Shown here: piece after piece, positions 1-6,361 of the stretch | How positions within the stretch are numbered: the stretch's first letter is position 1 | Layout of the letters: every line of letters starts with the position of its first letter | From: an uncultured bacterium | GTDB lineage: Bacteria > Hydrogenedentota > Hydrogenedentia > Hydrogenedentales > JAEUWI01 | DNA length: 6,418 bases | NCBI GenBank assembly: GCA_937895305.1 | Contig: CALAXS010000533.1 | Location: 1 to 6,418 of the forward strand | Reading direction: 5' to 3' | Program-made: the position numbers and the translations under genes | Notes under the pieces: generated by a model | The model's database searches: none | Seen by the model: the letters and a program-made list of their open reading frames with translations, nothing else | Told to the model about the DNA's origin: nothing

Positions 1-210
1 GATACTGATGGGGATACTATTTCCAATTCAGATGAGTTGACTATCTATGGCAGCGACCCCTTTGATACGGATTCTGACGAGGATGGTCTGGATGATGAAG
101 ATGAGGTGAATACCCATGGTACCCACCCTGGTCGTGCAGACTCTGATTTTGACGGGGTTAATGATGGTGATGAAATCGACAATCTTACAGACCCGACCAA
201 TGCAGGTGTC
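1..210 (+). repeat. Tandem TSP3-like Asp-rich repeats (protein level)
   Basis: Three imperfect units of roughly 21-25 residues can be aligned by eye: one ending in YGSDPF, one in THGTHPGR and one in LTDPTNAG. Each starts with a DTDGD, DTDSD or ADSDFDG calcium-binding run and contains a DE(L/V/I) or DEI step. The repetition is in the protein, not exact in the DNA. Further units probably lie upstream of the window. Confidence 0.75.
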
Positions 211-501
211 CCCCATAATGCGGATGTGGATGCAGACTGGCAGTTGAGTCTGGGTGAAATTTTGCGCTGTATCCAGTTTTACAATGCGGGGAGTTATGGT
301 TGTGATGCCGGGTCGGAAGATGGGTATGTGCCCAACTTCTCGGTAAAGGACAATATATGTTTCAATCATAACTCGGATTATGATGCAGCAGACTGGTCTA
401 TCGGTTTGAATGAATTGCTGCGGGCAATTCAATTGTTCAATTCAGGGGGGTATACCCGGGACATCCTTGGGGAGGATGGTTTTAGCCCCGTCGTTAAATA
501 A
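1..501 (+). CDS. 3' part of a secreted calcium-binding protein: TSP3-like repeats plus two C-terminal EF-hand/dockerin-like modules (5' end outside window)
   Basis: The frame is open from base 1 to the TAA at 499-501, giving 166 visible residues; the true start lies upstream, so no signal peptide can be seen. Residues 1-70 are about three acidic repeats of the type DxDxDxx...DE(V/I/L)...GTxP, as in bacterial thrombospondin type-3 repeats, which bind calcium in extracellular proteins. Residues 72-111 and 123-163 are two related modules. The first holds a canonical EF-hand loop (D75, D77, D79, L82, E86) and then ILRCIQFYN and EDGYVP. The second has ELLRAIQLFN and EDGFSP, but its loop carries one extra residue (D126, D128, D131, I134, E138). 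There are three cysteines (90, 101, 120). I infer an exported or surface protein whose C-terminal modules act in calcium-dependent folding, docking or sorting. From memory this C-terminal style is common in Hydrogenedentota-like bacteria. The N-terminal, possibly catalytic, part is not visible, so the overall function is unknown. Confidence 0.85.
   Translation, partial: DTDGDTISNSDELTIYGSDPFDTDSDEDGLDDEDEVNTHGTHPGRADSDFDGVNDGDEIDNLTDPTNAGVPHNADVDADWQLSLGEILRCIQFYNAGSYGCDAGSEDGYVPNFSVKDNICFNHNSDYDAADWSIGLNELLRAIQLFNSGGYTRDILGEDGFSPVVK
214..489 (+). repeat. Two tandem EF-hand/dockerin-like C-terminal modules (protein level)
   Basis: Module 1 (214-333) and module 2 (367-489) align across the acidic loop, the W-x-(L/I)-x-L-x-E helix start, the LR-x-IQ-(F/L)-(Y/F)-N helix and the EDG-(Y/F)-x-P end. 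They are joined by a short linker containing Cys120. The pairing of two EF-hand-like motifs resembles a dockerin, but the conserved LLRxIQ helix and EDG(Y/F)xP tail differ from classical cellulosomal dockerins. Confidence 0.75.
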
Positions 502-512
502 CGACACGGGCT
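484..512 (+). terminator. Stem-loop over the stop codon, possible terminator
   Basis: GTCGTTA (490-496) pairs perfectly with TAACGAC (499-505) across a 2-base AA loop. The stem continues through a small internal loop (C489 against A506-C507) with AGCCC (484-488) pairing GGGCT (508-512). The stop codon TAA lies within the 3' arm. No clean run of T follows (GGATTTAA), so this is not a textbook Rho-independent terminator. It may act as a 3'-end stabiliser or a weak terminator. Confidence 0.45.
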
Positions 513-561
513 GGATTTAATGCGCTCCAGAGGGTATCGTTTAGCTTTACCATTATTCTCT

Positions 562-568
562 AAAGGAG
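562..568 (+). promoter_or_regulatory. Ribosome binding site of the membrane protein gene
   Basis: AAAGGAG lies 10 bases before the ATG at 579. It is a strong Shine-Dalgarno match and supports that start; the next in-frame ATG is 38 codons further in and would remove the first predicted membrane segment. No convincing -35/-10 pair was found in the 77-base gap upstream. Confidence 0.8.
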
Positions 569-578
569 CCTATTTAGT

Positions 579-2780
579 ATGCAAGAGGAATCCAGCCTTC
601 GCAGCCTCCACTGGAGTACTATCCTGATCTGTGCCCTCTCCCTGTCCATTGGCTGGGGTATTCGTGGAAATTTTGGCCATGAATATGGTGCCATGATTCC
701 GGGATGTCTCACAGCGATTGCCGTCTGCCTCTGCTCAGGCCGGGAAGACTGGCGAGCACGCCTGCCTTATTTCGCACTCTTTGGCACCATGGGCTGGGGC
801 TTTGGTGGTTCTATCTCGTATATGCAGGTGATTGCTTATACCCACTCCGGGCACCTGCCCTCCCAAGCCTATGGCTTTTTCTGTTTGTTTGTCATCGGCT
901 TCCTATGGGCGGCTATGGGTGGCTTTGGCACGAGCCTCGCCGCAGTAATGAACCGCAAGCAATTAACCGATCTCTTTCGCCCCTTGCTGTGGATCCTCGT
1001 GGTGTGGGCACTCTTTACCCTGGCTATGGCCCGACTTCAAGAATGGGAATCCCAGTACGCGCAGACCTGGTCCCGTCACGAGAGTCCCCTGTATTGGTTT
1101 GACTCCGACTGGCTCAATGCCGTCACCGCGCTGCTGGCACTGTTTCTTTTTGATCTTTGGGATCAACGTCGAAAAATTGTACGCGGACCTGCCGCGTATA
1201 TCGTCTTCCTCCTCACCCTGGGCCTGGGTATTGGGCTGGGATATTTCGCCGTGCAATCGGGTCTGCGTTTTATCGTGATTCCAGAATATGATCTCATGCT
1301 ACAGTCCTATGCCTTCCTGATCCCCCTCATTGCGCTAATCACCCTGGGGCTGGTGTGGATACTACTCAGCACCAATATTCTTTTTGTTGCTATCTTCGGG
1401 GTAGCCGGTGCCGGGCTGGGTGGGTGCATTCAATTTGCCGTAGTGCAGTTGGGCAAGAGTCTTCCTGAAGTTGCTTACTATGTGAAGACCATTTTTCTAC
1501 AGCATCAGGGCGACACGGTACAGATCATGCGCGATTATGGTGTCGATGCAGAGGGTGCGCGCTCCATGATGTTGATCAACTGGCCCGATTTCTTTTTGGA
1601 TATGCCGGGCCATATCGGCTGGATTTTGGGTCTTTTTTTCGGAATCTGCCTCTATTTTCGTCTTTTTGGAAAATTCCGGGCAGGTGCAACCCTGTTCCTG
1701 TATATGGCGGTGGGCTGGCTGGTGGTCTTTCTCCTCTTTCCGGTTTTCCTCGGTTTCGGGGGTGAAGGTTTCCGCATGACCCCACCGCGCTCTGATGATT
1801 GGGCGGGCATCGTGGGTGTTGTCGTGGGTACAATGATCTGGTGTTATCGGAATAAGCTGTTACCCTCGCTCTATGTGCTGGTGGTCTGCGGTACTATTGG
1901 CGGGCTGGGATTCGCAGGGGCTGCCTGGCTCAAACTTATGCTGGTCTCGATTGGTAATCCGAACCTGGCACAGTATACGCCGGAACAAGTGGCCTATTGG
2001 TCCCATTGGCAAGGTGCCAACTGGCACAGTTTCCTGGAACAAAGCTACGGATTTATAAACGGGATTGCTGTTGCGGTGGGGATGGGCTTCATGGCGTGGC
2101 GTACGGGTGCCGTGGATGAAGGTGAGCCGGGAAGTCGTAAGCGATGGACCGAGATTTTCGCGGTAAGTTTTGTGTTATTTTTCTTACTCTTTGTCAATAT
2201 AGAAAAGAATGTGCCTGAGTGGGTCAAGAACGGTCTGGTGCAAAAACGCATGACTGCGCCCCTGATACAGAGCATTGAGTTAAGTGCCTGGGCATGGTTC
2301 AGTATTACGTGGGGATTTATGGCACTGGTCGGGATAGGGTTGATGGTACGTCATGGACGTACCCCCATCGCGCTAATCCCCAAGAGTTGGACCGGGCGAG
2401 GGCAGTTGTTGTATCTGGTCTTTTTATGGGCCATCGTAATCGCGAACTTCGAGCGTGCTCTCCCCCAGTTTGATGCAGGACGATTAATTACGGAGTGGGT
2501 CATCTTTATTCATGCTATTGTGGCAACTGCTTTGATTCTTGTACTACCCCGACCCGGTCTACCCACGACCGTGGGCAGTATCATGAACTATAAACCGCTG
2601 ATGCGCCGGGTTATGTTGAAAGCAGTGATTGTGGCCATAATTGCTACGGGCCTGTTTACATATTCGATTCATCGGGTCTATGGCGATACCTTCGCGGGCC
2701 ATGCGGGATTGCAGACACGATTCGGGGAGGATGCGACCTGGCGCCATCACCCGAACCTGCGCAATGAAAAACACCAGTAG
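579..2780 (+). CDS. Polytopic integral membrane protein of unknown function with a triplicated helical unit
   Basis: This is a 733-residue, very hydrophobic protein with roughly 16-19 likely membrane segments (for example about 11-28, 36-53, 62-82, 98-123, 134-150, 178-194, 204-226, 243-263, 266-290, 343-362, 368-393, 407-423, 428-455, 488-508, 524-540, 568-590, 608-623, 636-656 and 676-696). There is no cleavable signal peptide. The N-terminus has a striking motif, GWGIRGNFGHEYGAMIPG (residues 25-42), with R29, H34 and E35 close to or inside a membrane segment. By eye a unit recurs three times, at residues 36-121, 241-361 and 406-509: a helix, a short loop, a glycine-rich G-x-x-G-x-G-x-G-G-like helix, a variable loop, then a glycine-rich helix preceded by W-x-x-F or L-P-S plus QSYGF, QAYGF or MPGHI. 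The last 35 residues are polar. Internally repeated polytopic proteins are often transporters or membrane enzymes, but nothing here identifies a substrate. I have a vague recollection of similar uncharacterised proteins in Planctomycetes-type genomes, not checked. It starts at an ATG with a strong RBS and ends 10 bp from a convergent gene. Confidence 0.9.
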   Translation: MQEESSLRSLHWSTILICALSLSIGWGIRGNFGHEYGAMIPGCLTAIAVCLCSGREDWRARLPYFALFGTMGWGFGGSISYMQVIAYTHSGHLPSQAYGFFCLFVIGFLWAAMGGFGTSLAAVMNRKQLTDLFRPLLWILVVWALFTLAMARLQEWESQYAQTWSRHESPLYWFDSDWLNAVTALLALFLFDLWDQRRKIVRGPAAYIVFLLTLGLGIGLGYFAVQSGLRFIVIPEYDLMLQSYAFLIPLIALITLGLVWILLSTNILFVAIFGVAGAGLGGCIQFAVVQLGKSLPEVAYYVKTIFLQHQGDTVQIMRDYGVDAEGARSMMLINWPDFFLDMPGHIGWILGLFFGICLYFRLFGKFRAGATLFLYMAVGWLVVFLLFPVFLGFGGEGFRMTPPRSDDWAGIVGVVVGTMIWCYRNKLLPSLYVLVVCGTIGGLGFAGAAWLKLMLVSIGNPNLAQYTPEQVAYWSHWQGANWHSFLEQSYGFINGIAVAVGMGFMAWRTGAVDEGEPGSRKRWTEIFAVSFVLFFLLFVNIEKNVPEWVKNGLVQKRMTAPLIQSIELSAWAWFSITWGFMALVGIGLMVRHGRTPIALIPKSWTGRGQLLYLVFLWAIVIANFERALPQFDAGRLITEWVIFIHAIVATALILVLPRPGLPTTVGSIMNYKPLMRRVMLKAVIVAIIATGLFTYSIHRVYGDTFAGHAGLQTRFGEDATWRHHPNLRNEKHQ
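684..2105 (+). repeat. Threefold internal repeat in the membrane protein (protein level)
   Basis: The units lie at 684-941, 1299-1661 and 1794-2105. The anchor segments are LFGTMGWGFGG, IFGVAGAGLGG and VCGTIGGLGFAG, each followed after a variable loop by LPSQAYGFFCLFVIG, NWPDFFLDMPGHIGWILG and NWHSFLEQSYGFINGIAVAVG. Units 1 and 3 also share an upstream stretch: SGREDWRARLPYFAL compared with YRNKLLPSLYVLV. The loop between the two anchors grows from about 15 residues in unit 1 to about 50 in unit 2. The similarity was judged by eye only, and glycine-rich helices can resemble each other by chance. Confidence 0.5.
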
Positions 2781-2790
2781 CAGTCTCAAC

Positions 2791-4722
2791 TTACATTGTT
2801 TCCAGATGGGCCTGCACCCAGGCCAGAACCTGTTGTGCCCGGGCAGAAGCGGTGTGGTGGTTCATGAAGTGTTGATGGCCGGCTCTGGCAATAGTCTGCG
2901 CTTCTTCCGTGTTGTCGAATGCGAAGCGTAGCTGCTGTTCCAGACTATCAACGTCATCAAAGTAGAGTGCCGTTTCTCCATCCTTGAAAGGTTGGGGGAT
3001 GCGAATGGGCAAACGCTGTGATAAGAGTAGCGCACCATGGGCCGGGATTTCCCAGAAGCGTACGGTGTCGAAGCCATAGCCATAGAGATTCAGGCCGACC
3101 CGTGCAGATTGCAGTCGTTTCATATAAATTTCGGGGGTGAATTGCTCGCTTAAATCCAGATTCATACGTGATTCGAGGGTGTCGAGGAAAATACGTCGCG
3201 CGCCATAAAGGCGGTGCCCCGCCCAGAACATTTCGGGTTGTCGCTCGAAATTCGGGGTGGCACTTGCGCGGTCATTGGCATAGGCGAAGGGCACTGGATA
3301 GGTGTTGGGGCCATAATCACAACAGGCCAGCATTTCACGCTTGAAGTAGGCGGCCCAGTCGTCAATACCCAGATATTCGGCTACGCGATAGCGCATATTA
3401 ATGGCATCGTCAATCTGGTCCATAAGAAAAATTGGTGTGTGCCCGGCCGCTTGCACTATGGCCCGACTCATAGTCTGGTCGAGTCCTTGCTCGCAGTCGC
3501 CGTACAGGATTAGATCAAAGAGTCCGGAGCGTAACCGGGCCAGGAGATCGGCCAGCTCCAGCTTGGGCCCACCATGATTAAAGGAACAGGGATAGTGAGC
3601 AAAGGCTTCAGGTAGATCGCCGTGCAAGGATGGCTTATAGGGGAAATCCACTACATTGTCATCGCCCAGTTGTTGACATAGCCCGTTGTAAAGCACATCG
3701 AGACCATAATGAAATCGGGGGTGAGTGACATAGAGTATACGCAGGGGCTTTTGTGTTGGCAAGAGGGTGGGTATGGGGGCTTCTTCGCCATAGACCTGTT
3801 GGACCGTTTCAGGAAATACGGCAAGCTGTTGTGCAACGCTTTCGTTGGGGGCAACCTGTTGAATAGAGCGTAGAATGCCCGAAGCAATCTGGGTATCGCC
3901 GAGGCGCTGCCAGAGTTCAGCCTGGATTTGATAGAGGGGGCTGAAGGTAGGTTGGTGGCAGGTGCCCTGGTAAAAGTATTTTTGAATTTGATCGAAGTAC
4001 TCCAGCATGTTAACGGATGGATTCGCCTTGAACCATTTCAACAGATAGAGCAGGGCTTCGGCTCGGGTCTCGCCTATAATTTCAGGAGAATACAGGTGGC
4101 TTTCAGGGATCGCTTTGAGCAGTTCGAAGGCTTGGTCTGGGTGTCCTGCATCATCCAGTGCGCGGGCATGTTCCCGGGGATTGTAGTCTTTGGGCACAAA
4201 GCACATGAGGATGCGCGCAGCGCTATGGGGGGCTTTGGCTGAAGTGAGTTCTTCATTGCCTTCGACCCAATAGGTATAGCCCTGAAGCCCTGCATCATTC
4301 GCAACCTGTGTGGCTTCATCACAGCGCAGTACATTGGGGTATGATGGTGGTGGCAGGATAAATAAGACTTGACTGTGTGAACTCAGACTTGGCAGGGTCC
4401 GGGCGACAAGTGTTGTGAGTGCGGCAGGTGTATCGCATTCGCCTAAAACCAGGAGTAGATCGAAGGGGGTTTCTTTTGTAAATGGTCTCAGGTCTTCGGG
4501 GGTATGGGCCACTGCATCGAGGAGATGGTGTGCTATCGCAGCCAGGTCCGGGTCGGGTTCCAGAGCAATGACCGTGGCGCCACATTTGCGTTTGATCAGT
4601 GCCCCGGTTTCACCGCGCTGCCCACCCACCATAAGGATGCGCTGCGCGAACATGGGAATGCGATCCAGGATATCCAGTCCTTCGCCTAAATAACGTTCGG
4701 TGGATGTACCCGCTTTATCCAT
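2791..4722 (-). CDS. Three-domain protein: methyltransferase-like N-terminus, TPR-like middle, CgeB-type glycosyltransferase
   Basis: This is a 643-residue soluble protein. Residues about 10-175 look like a class I (Rossmann) SAM-dependent methyltransferase fold: RILMVGGQRGETG (28-40) resembles the glycine-rich motif I, E55 in ALEPDPD fits the ribose-binding acidic residue, and FDLLLVLGECD (87-97) fits a later strand. No clear catalytic motif is seen, so the domain may be degenerate. Residues about 183-305 are helical and TPR-like (HARALDDAGHPDQAFELLKAIPE; LWQRLGDTQIASGILRSI). Residues about 327-640 look like a GT-B glycosyltransferase of the CgeB / Glyco_trans_1_2 type: RILYVTHPRFHYG opens the N-terminal half, and the C-terminal half has GLNLYGYGFDTVRFWEIPAH (543-562, with E558), then GALLLS, FKDGETALYF and a helical tail. 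It probably transfers a sugar to a lipid, protein or polysaccharide in the cytoplasm; donor and acceptor are unknown. The ATG is 6 bases after the upstream ligase stop, so the two genes are very likely coupled. I am sure of the GT call at family level, less so of the methyltransferase call. Confidence 0.85.
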   Translation of the reverse strand: MDKAGTSTERYLGEGLDILDRIPMFAQRILMVGGQRGETGALIKRKCGATVIALEPDPDLAAIAHHLLDAVAHTPEDLRPFTKETPFDLLLVLGECDTPAALTTLVARTLPSLSSHSQVLFILPPPSYPNVLRCDEATQVANDAGLQGYTYWVEGNEELTSAKAPHSAARILMCFVPKDYNPREHARALDDAGHPDQAFELLKAIPESHLYSPEIIGETRAEALLYLLKWFKANPSVNMLEYFDQIQKYFYQGTCHQPTFSPLYQIQAELWQRLGDTQIASGILRSIQQVAPNESVAQQLAVFPETVQQVYGEEAPIPTLLPTQKPLRILYVTHPRFHYGLDVLYNGLCQQLGDDNVVDFPYKPSLHGDLPEAFAHYPCSFNHGGPKLELADLLARLRSGLFDLILYGDCEQGLDQTMSRAIVQAAGHTPIFLMDQIDDAINMRYRVAEYLGIDDWAAYFKREMLACCDYGPNTYPVPFAYANDRASATPNFERQPEMFWAGHRLYGARRIFLDTLESRMNLDLSEQFTPEIYMKRLQSARVGLNLYGYGFDTVRFWEIPAHGALLLSQRLPIRIPQPFKDGETALYFDDVDSLEQQLRFAFDNTEEAQTIARAGHQHFMNHHTASARAQQVLAWVQAHLETM

Positions 4723-4724
4723 GG

Positions 4725-4738
4725 GCCCTTAACTCTTT
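4725..4738 (-). promoter_or_regulatory. Ribosome binding region of the glycosyltransferase gene, overlapping the ligase stop codon
   Basis: On the minus strand AAAGAG (4738-4733) lies 10 bases before the ATG at 4722, inside the last codons of the ligase gene. A second match, AAGGG (4730-4726), overlaps the ligase TAA but is only 3 bases from the ATG, which is short. Either way the initiation region lies within the upstream gene's termination site, which points to translational coupling. Confidence 0.55.
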
Positions 4739-6306
4739 ACGAGTCCCAGTTCTTTTTTCAGCGCCATCTTGTTTACTTTGCCATTGGGCAGTAAGGGCAA
4801 GAGGGGGCGGATATCATAGACCTTGGGCACTTTAAAGTTAGCCAGTCTGTCTTTACAGTGGGTCCGTAATTCTTCAGCCGTTGTGGTCTGTCCCGGTGTC
4901 AGCATAATGAAGGCTTGCCCGACTTCCTGGTATAAATCGTCCGGGATGCCCATGACTGCTGCGAAGAGCACTGCCGGGTGTTGTTCAAGTTTTTCTTCGA
5001 TTTCGCGGGGAAATACGTTTTCGCCCCCGGTCTTGAACATTTCTGAGGCGCGACCGGATATAAAGAGATAGCCCTCTTCATTCATGGAACCGAGGTCGCT
5101 GGTGTAATACCAACCATCCTGAAGCACTTCCCGGGTTGCAGTTGGATTATTGAGGTAACCTTTAAGGGTGCTAGGGCCTTTCATGGCGATTTCGCCAATG
5201 GTGCCGTAAGGGACTTCCTCACGATTTGCATCAACAATCTTCATTTCGAAGGGGGGCACCACTTTACCTGCTGCTGTCGCCAGAAGCTCCATGCTGTCGT
5301 CCGCCATGGAGTAGGTGCAGAAGCCACACATTTCGGTGGAGCCGTAGCCGGTCATGAGCTTTGCGCCACTGGCATCTGCAATCGCCTTGAGCGCATTCAA
5401 AAGTATTGGAGATGCATTGGCCCCGCCCCATGCAATGAGTTCGAGGCTACTCCAGTCGGTTGTTTTAAACTGGGGCGTTTGCATTTGCATGAGGTACATG
5501 ACCGGGACTTGACCCAGCATGGTAATTTTTTCTTTTTCAATAGTTTCGAGAGAATCTACAGGATCGAATCGATCGCGAAATACAATACAGCCCCCTCCGA
5601 AGATGGCACCAAAGCCAATTTCCACATCCGCCGCGACGTGGTTGATGGGGAAGTGTAGCAAGACACGACTTTTATTATGCAGGTAAAAGTACTTGGCCTC
5701 TACTTCGATGTTCTCGACAATGGCACGTTGGGTCTGGAGAACGCCTTTAGGTCGTCCGGTAGATCCGGAGGTATACATGAGGAGGACTTCGTCTTCAGGA
5801 TCAACCTGCGCAACACGTTCTTCCAGTGCTGCATCGAGATGGGACCAGTCCCGACTGATAACTTCATTAAAATCGGGTAGCATTTCGTGGGGCTCGCCAA
5901 TGACAAGCACTTCTTCGAGTGTAGGGTATTCTTTTTTAAAGGTGAGGCCAGCTTCTACCAGATCCACATCAAGATAGGAACGTAGTGTCAGGAGGAGGGT
6001 CGGTTCGGAATGCCCAAGAATATAGCGCAATTCGTCAGGGGTAAACTTGGGTGAAAGCCCGAGCCAGATCGCCCCAATCTTGGAGGCGGCCATAAAGCTA
6101 ATCATGAATTCGGGGCAGCCCATGGCGACCATGCCAATACGATCCCCGCGCTCTATGCCATAACTTAGAAAGGCTTTTGCGGCTTGATTTACAAGGTCAT
6201 TGAATTCGCGCCAGGTAATGCGGCGGTCATCATAGACCAATGCTTCAGCATCGGGTTGTTCTGTTGCCCATTTTTCAACATAGTGCCAAAGTAGTTTCAT
6301 GTTCAT
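4729..6306 (-). CDS. AMP-forming acyl-CoA synthetase / ligase (ANL superfamily)
   Basis: This 525-residue protein is full length for the family, which activates a carboxylic acid with ATP to an acyl-AMP and then usually transfers it to CoA. The core motifs are intact: the P-loop YTSGSTGRPKG (178-188), PINHVAA with H223 at the usual aromatic/His position, YGSTE (321-325), the ATP-ribose Asp in YTSDLG (D404), the hinge motif SGRASEMFKTGGENVFPREIEE (417-438, with R419) and PNGKVNK near the C-terminus (507-513) with the catalytic Lys510. The hinge has SEM-K where many members have KDM-I; I recall SEMFK-GG-NV-PREIE in a subgroup of fatty-acid-type CoA ligases, so this is probably normal. There is no carrier-protein domain, which argues against a stand-alone NRPS module. 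Likely substrates are medium or long-chain fatty acids or another carboxylate, but sequence alone does not fix this. ATG 6306 has an AGGA 7 bases upstream; a second ATG two codons later is possible. It is the first gene of a two-gene operon. Confidence 0.93.
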   Translation of the reverse strand: MNMKLLWHYVEKWATEQPDAEALVYDDRRITWREFNDLVNQAAKAFLSYGIERGDRIGMVAMGCPEFMISFMAASKIGAIWLGLSPKFTPDELRYILGHSEPTLLLTLRSYLDVDLVEAGLTFKKEYPTLEEVLVIGEPHEMLPDFNEVISRDWSHLDAALEERVAQVDPEDEVLLMYTSGSTGRPKGVLQTQRAIVENIEVEAKYFYLHNKSRVLLHFPINHVAADVEIGFGAIFGGGCIVFRDRFDPVDSLETIEKEKITMLGQVPVMYLMQMQTPQFKTTDWSSLELIAWGGANASPILLNALKAIADASGAKLMTGYGSTEMCGFCTYSMADDSMELLATAAGKVVPPFEMKIVDANREEVPYGTIGEIAMKGPSTLKGYLNNPTATREVLQDGWYYTSDLGSMNEEGYLFISGRASEMFKTGGENVFPREIEEKLEQHPAVLFAAVMGIPDDLYQEVGQAFIMLTPGQTTTAEELRTHCKDRLANFKVPKVYDIRPLLPLLPNGKVNKMALKKELGLVKS

Positions 6307-6313
6307 TGTTTTT

Positions 6314-6317
6314 TCCT
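6314..6317 (-). promoter_or_regulatory. Ribosome binding site of the acyl-CoA synthetase gene
   Basis: Read on the minus strand, GTTAGGAAAAAACA precedes the ATG at 6306. AGGA is 7 bases from that ATG and 13 from the in-frame ATG at 6300, so the first start is preferred. Confidence 0.6.
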
Positions 6318-6344
6318 AACCCCCTTACTCAGTAAAGCTCACAC

Positions 6345-6361
6345 AGCCATTTCGGATGGCT
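6345..6361. terminator. Hairpin followed by a T-rich run; a plus-strand terminator or a leader hairpin of the minus-strand operon
   Basis: AGCCAT (6345-6350) pairs with ATGGCT (6356-6361) around a TTCGG loop. On the plus strand it is followed by TTCTTCTCTTTAT (6362-6374), which looks like an interrupted U-tract, so it would terminate plus-strand transcripts. However, no plus-strand gene ends nearby. On the minus strand the hairpin lies about 40 bases before the ligase start, where it could be part of the 5' leader; there it has no T-tract behind it. Confidence 0.4.

Noticed and set aside
28..432. A 134-residue open frame on the minus strand opposite the TSP3-like gene
   Set aside because: It lies wholly antisense to a frame with clear repeat motifs. 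Its open length follows from the repeated Asp codons (GAT/GAC) read backwards, and it shows no domain of its own.
417..438. Apparent loss of the usual KD pair in the hinge motif of the acyl-CoA synthetase (positions are residues of that protein, not bases)
   Set aside because: SEMFK-GG-NV-PREIE is, to my recollection, a known variant in CoA ligases and the catalytic lysine near the C-terminus is intact, so this is not evidence of inactivation.
502..578. A possible promoter for the membrane protein gene with CATTAT (551-556) as -10
   Set aside because: Only four of six bases match the -10 consensus and no -35-like element occurs at the right spacing, so it was not annotated.
2836..2845. Perfect 10-bp palindrome TGCCCGGGCA
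   Set aside because: It lies inside coding sequence (Arg-Ala region of the glycosyltransferase C-terminus), and a GC-rich 10-mer palindrome is expected by chance; there is no sign of a regulatory role.
2641..2931. A plus-strand frame of 96 codons bridging the end of the membrane protein gene and the convergent gene
   Set aside because: It overlaps both well-supported genes in other frames, has no ribosome binding site and shows no recognisable motif.
3214..4242. Plus-strand open frames of about 100 codons within the glycosyltransferase gene
   Set aside because: They are shadows of the coding frame on the minus strand, which has clear GT-B and methyltransferase-like motifs.
4723..4728. GGGCCC palindrome filling the gap between the two operon genes
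   Set aside because: It is only 6 bp and is explained by the spacing and by the AAGGG ribosome-binding match; too short to call an operator.
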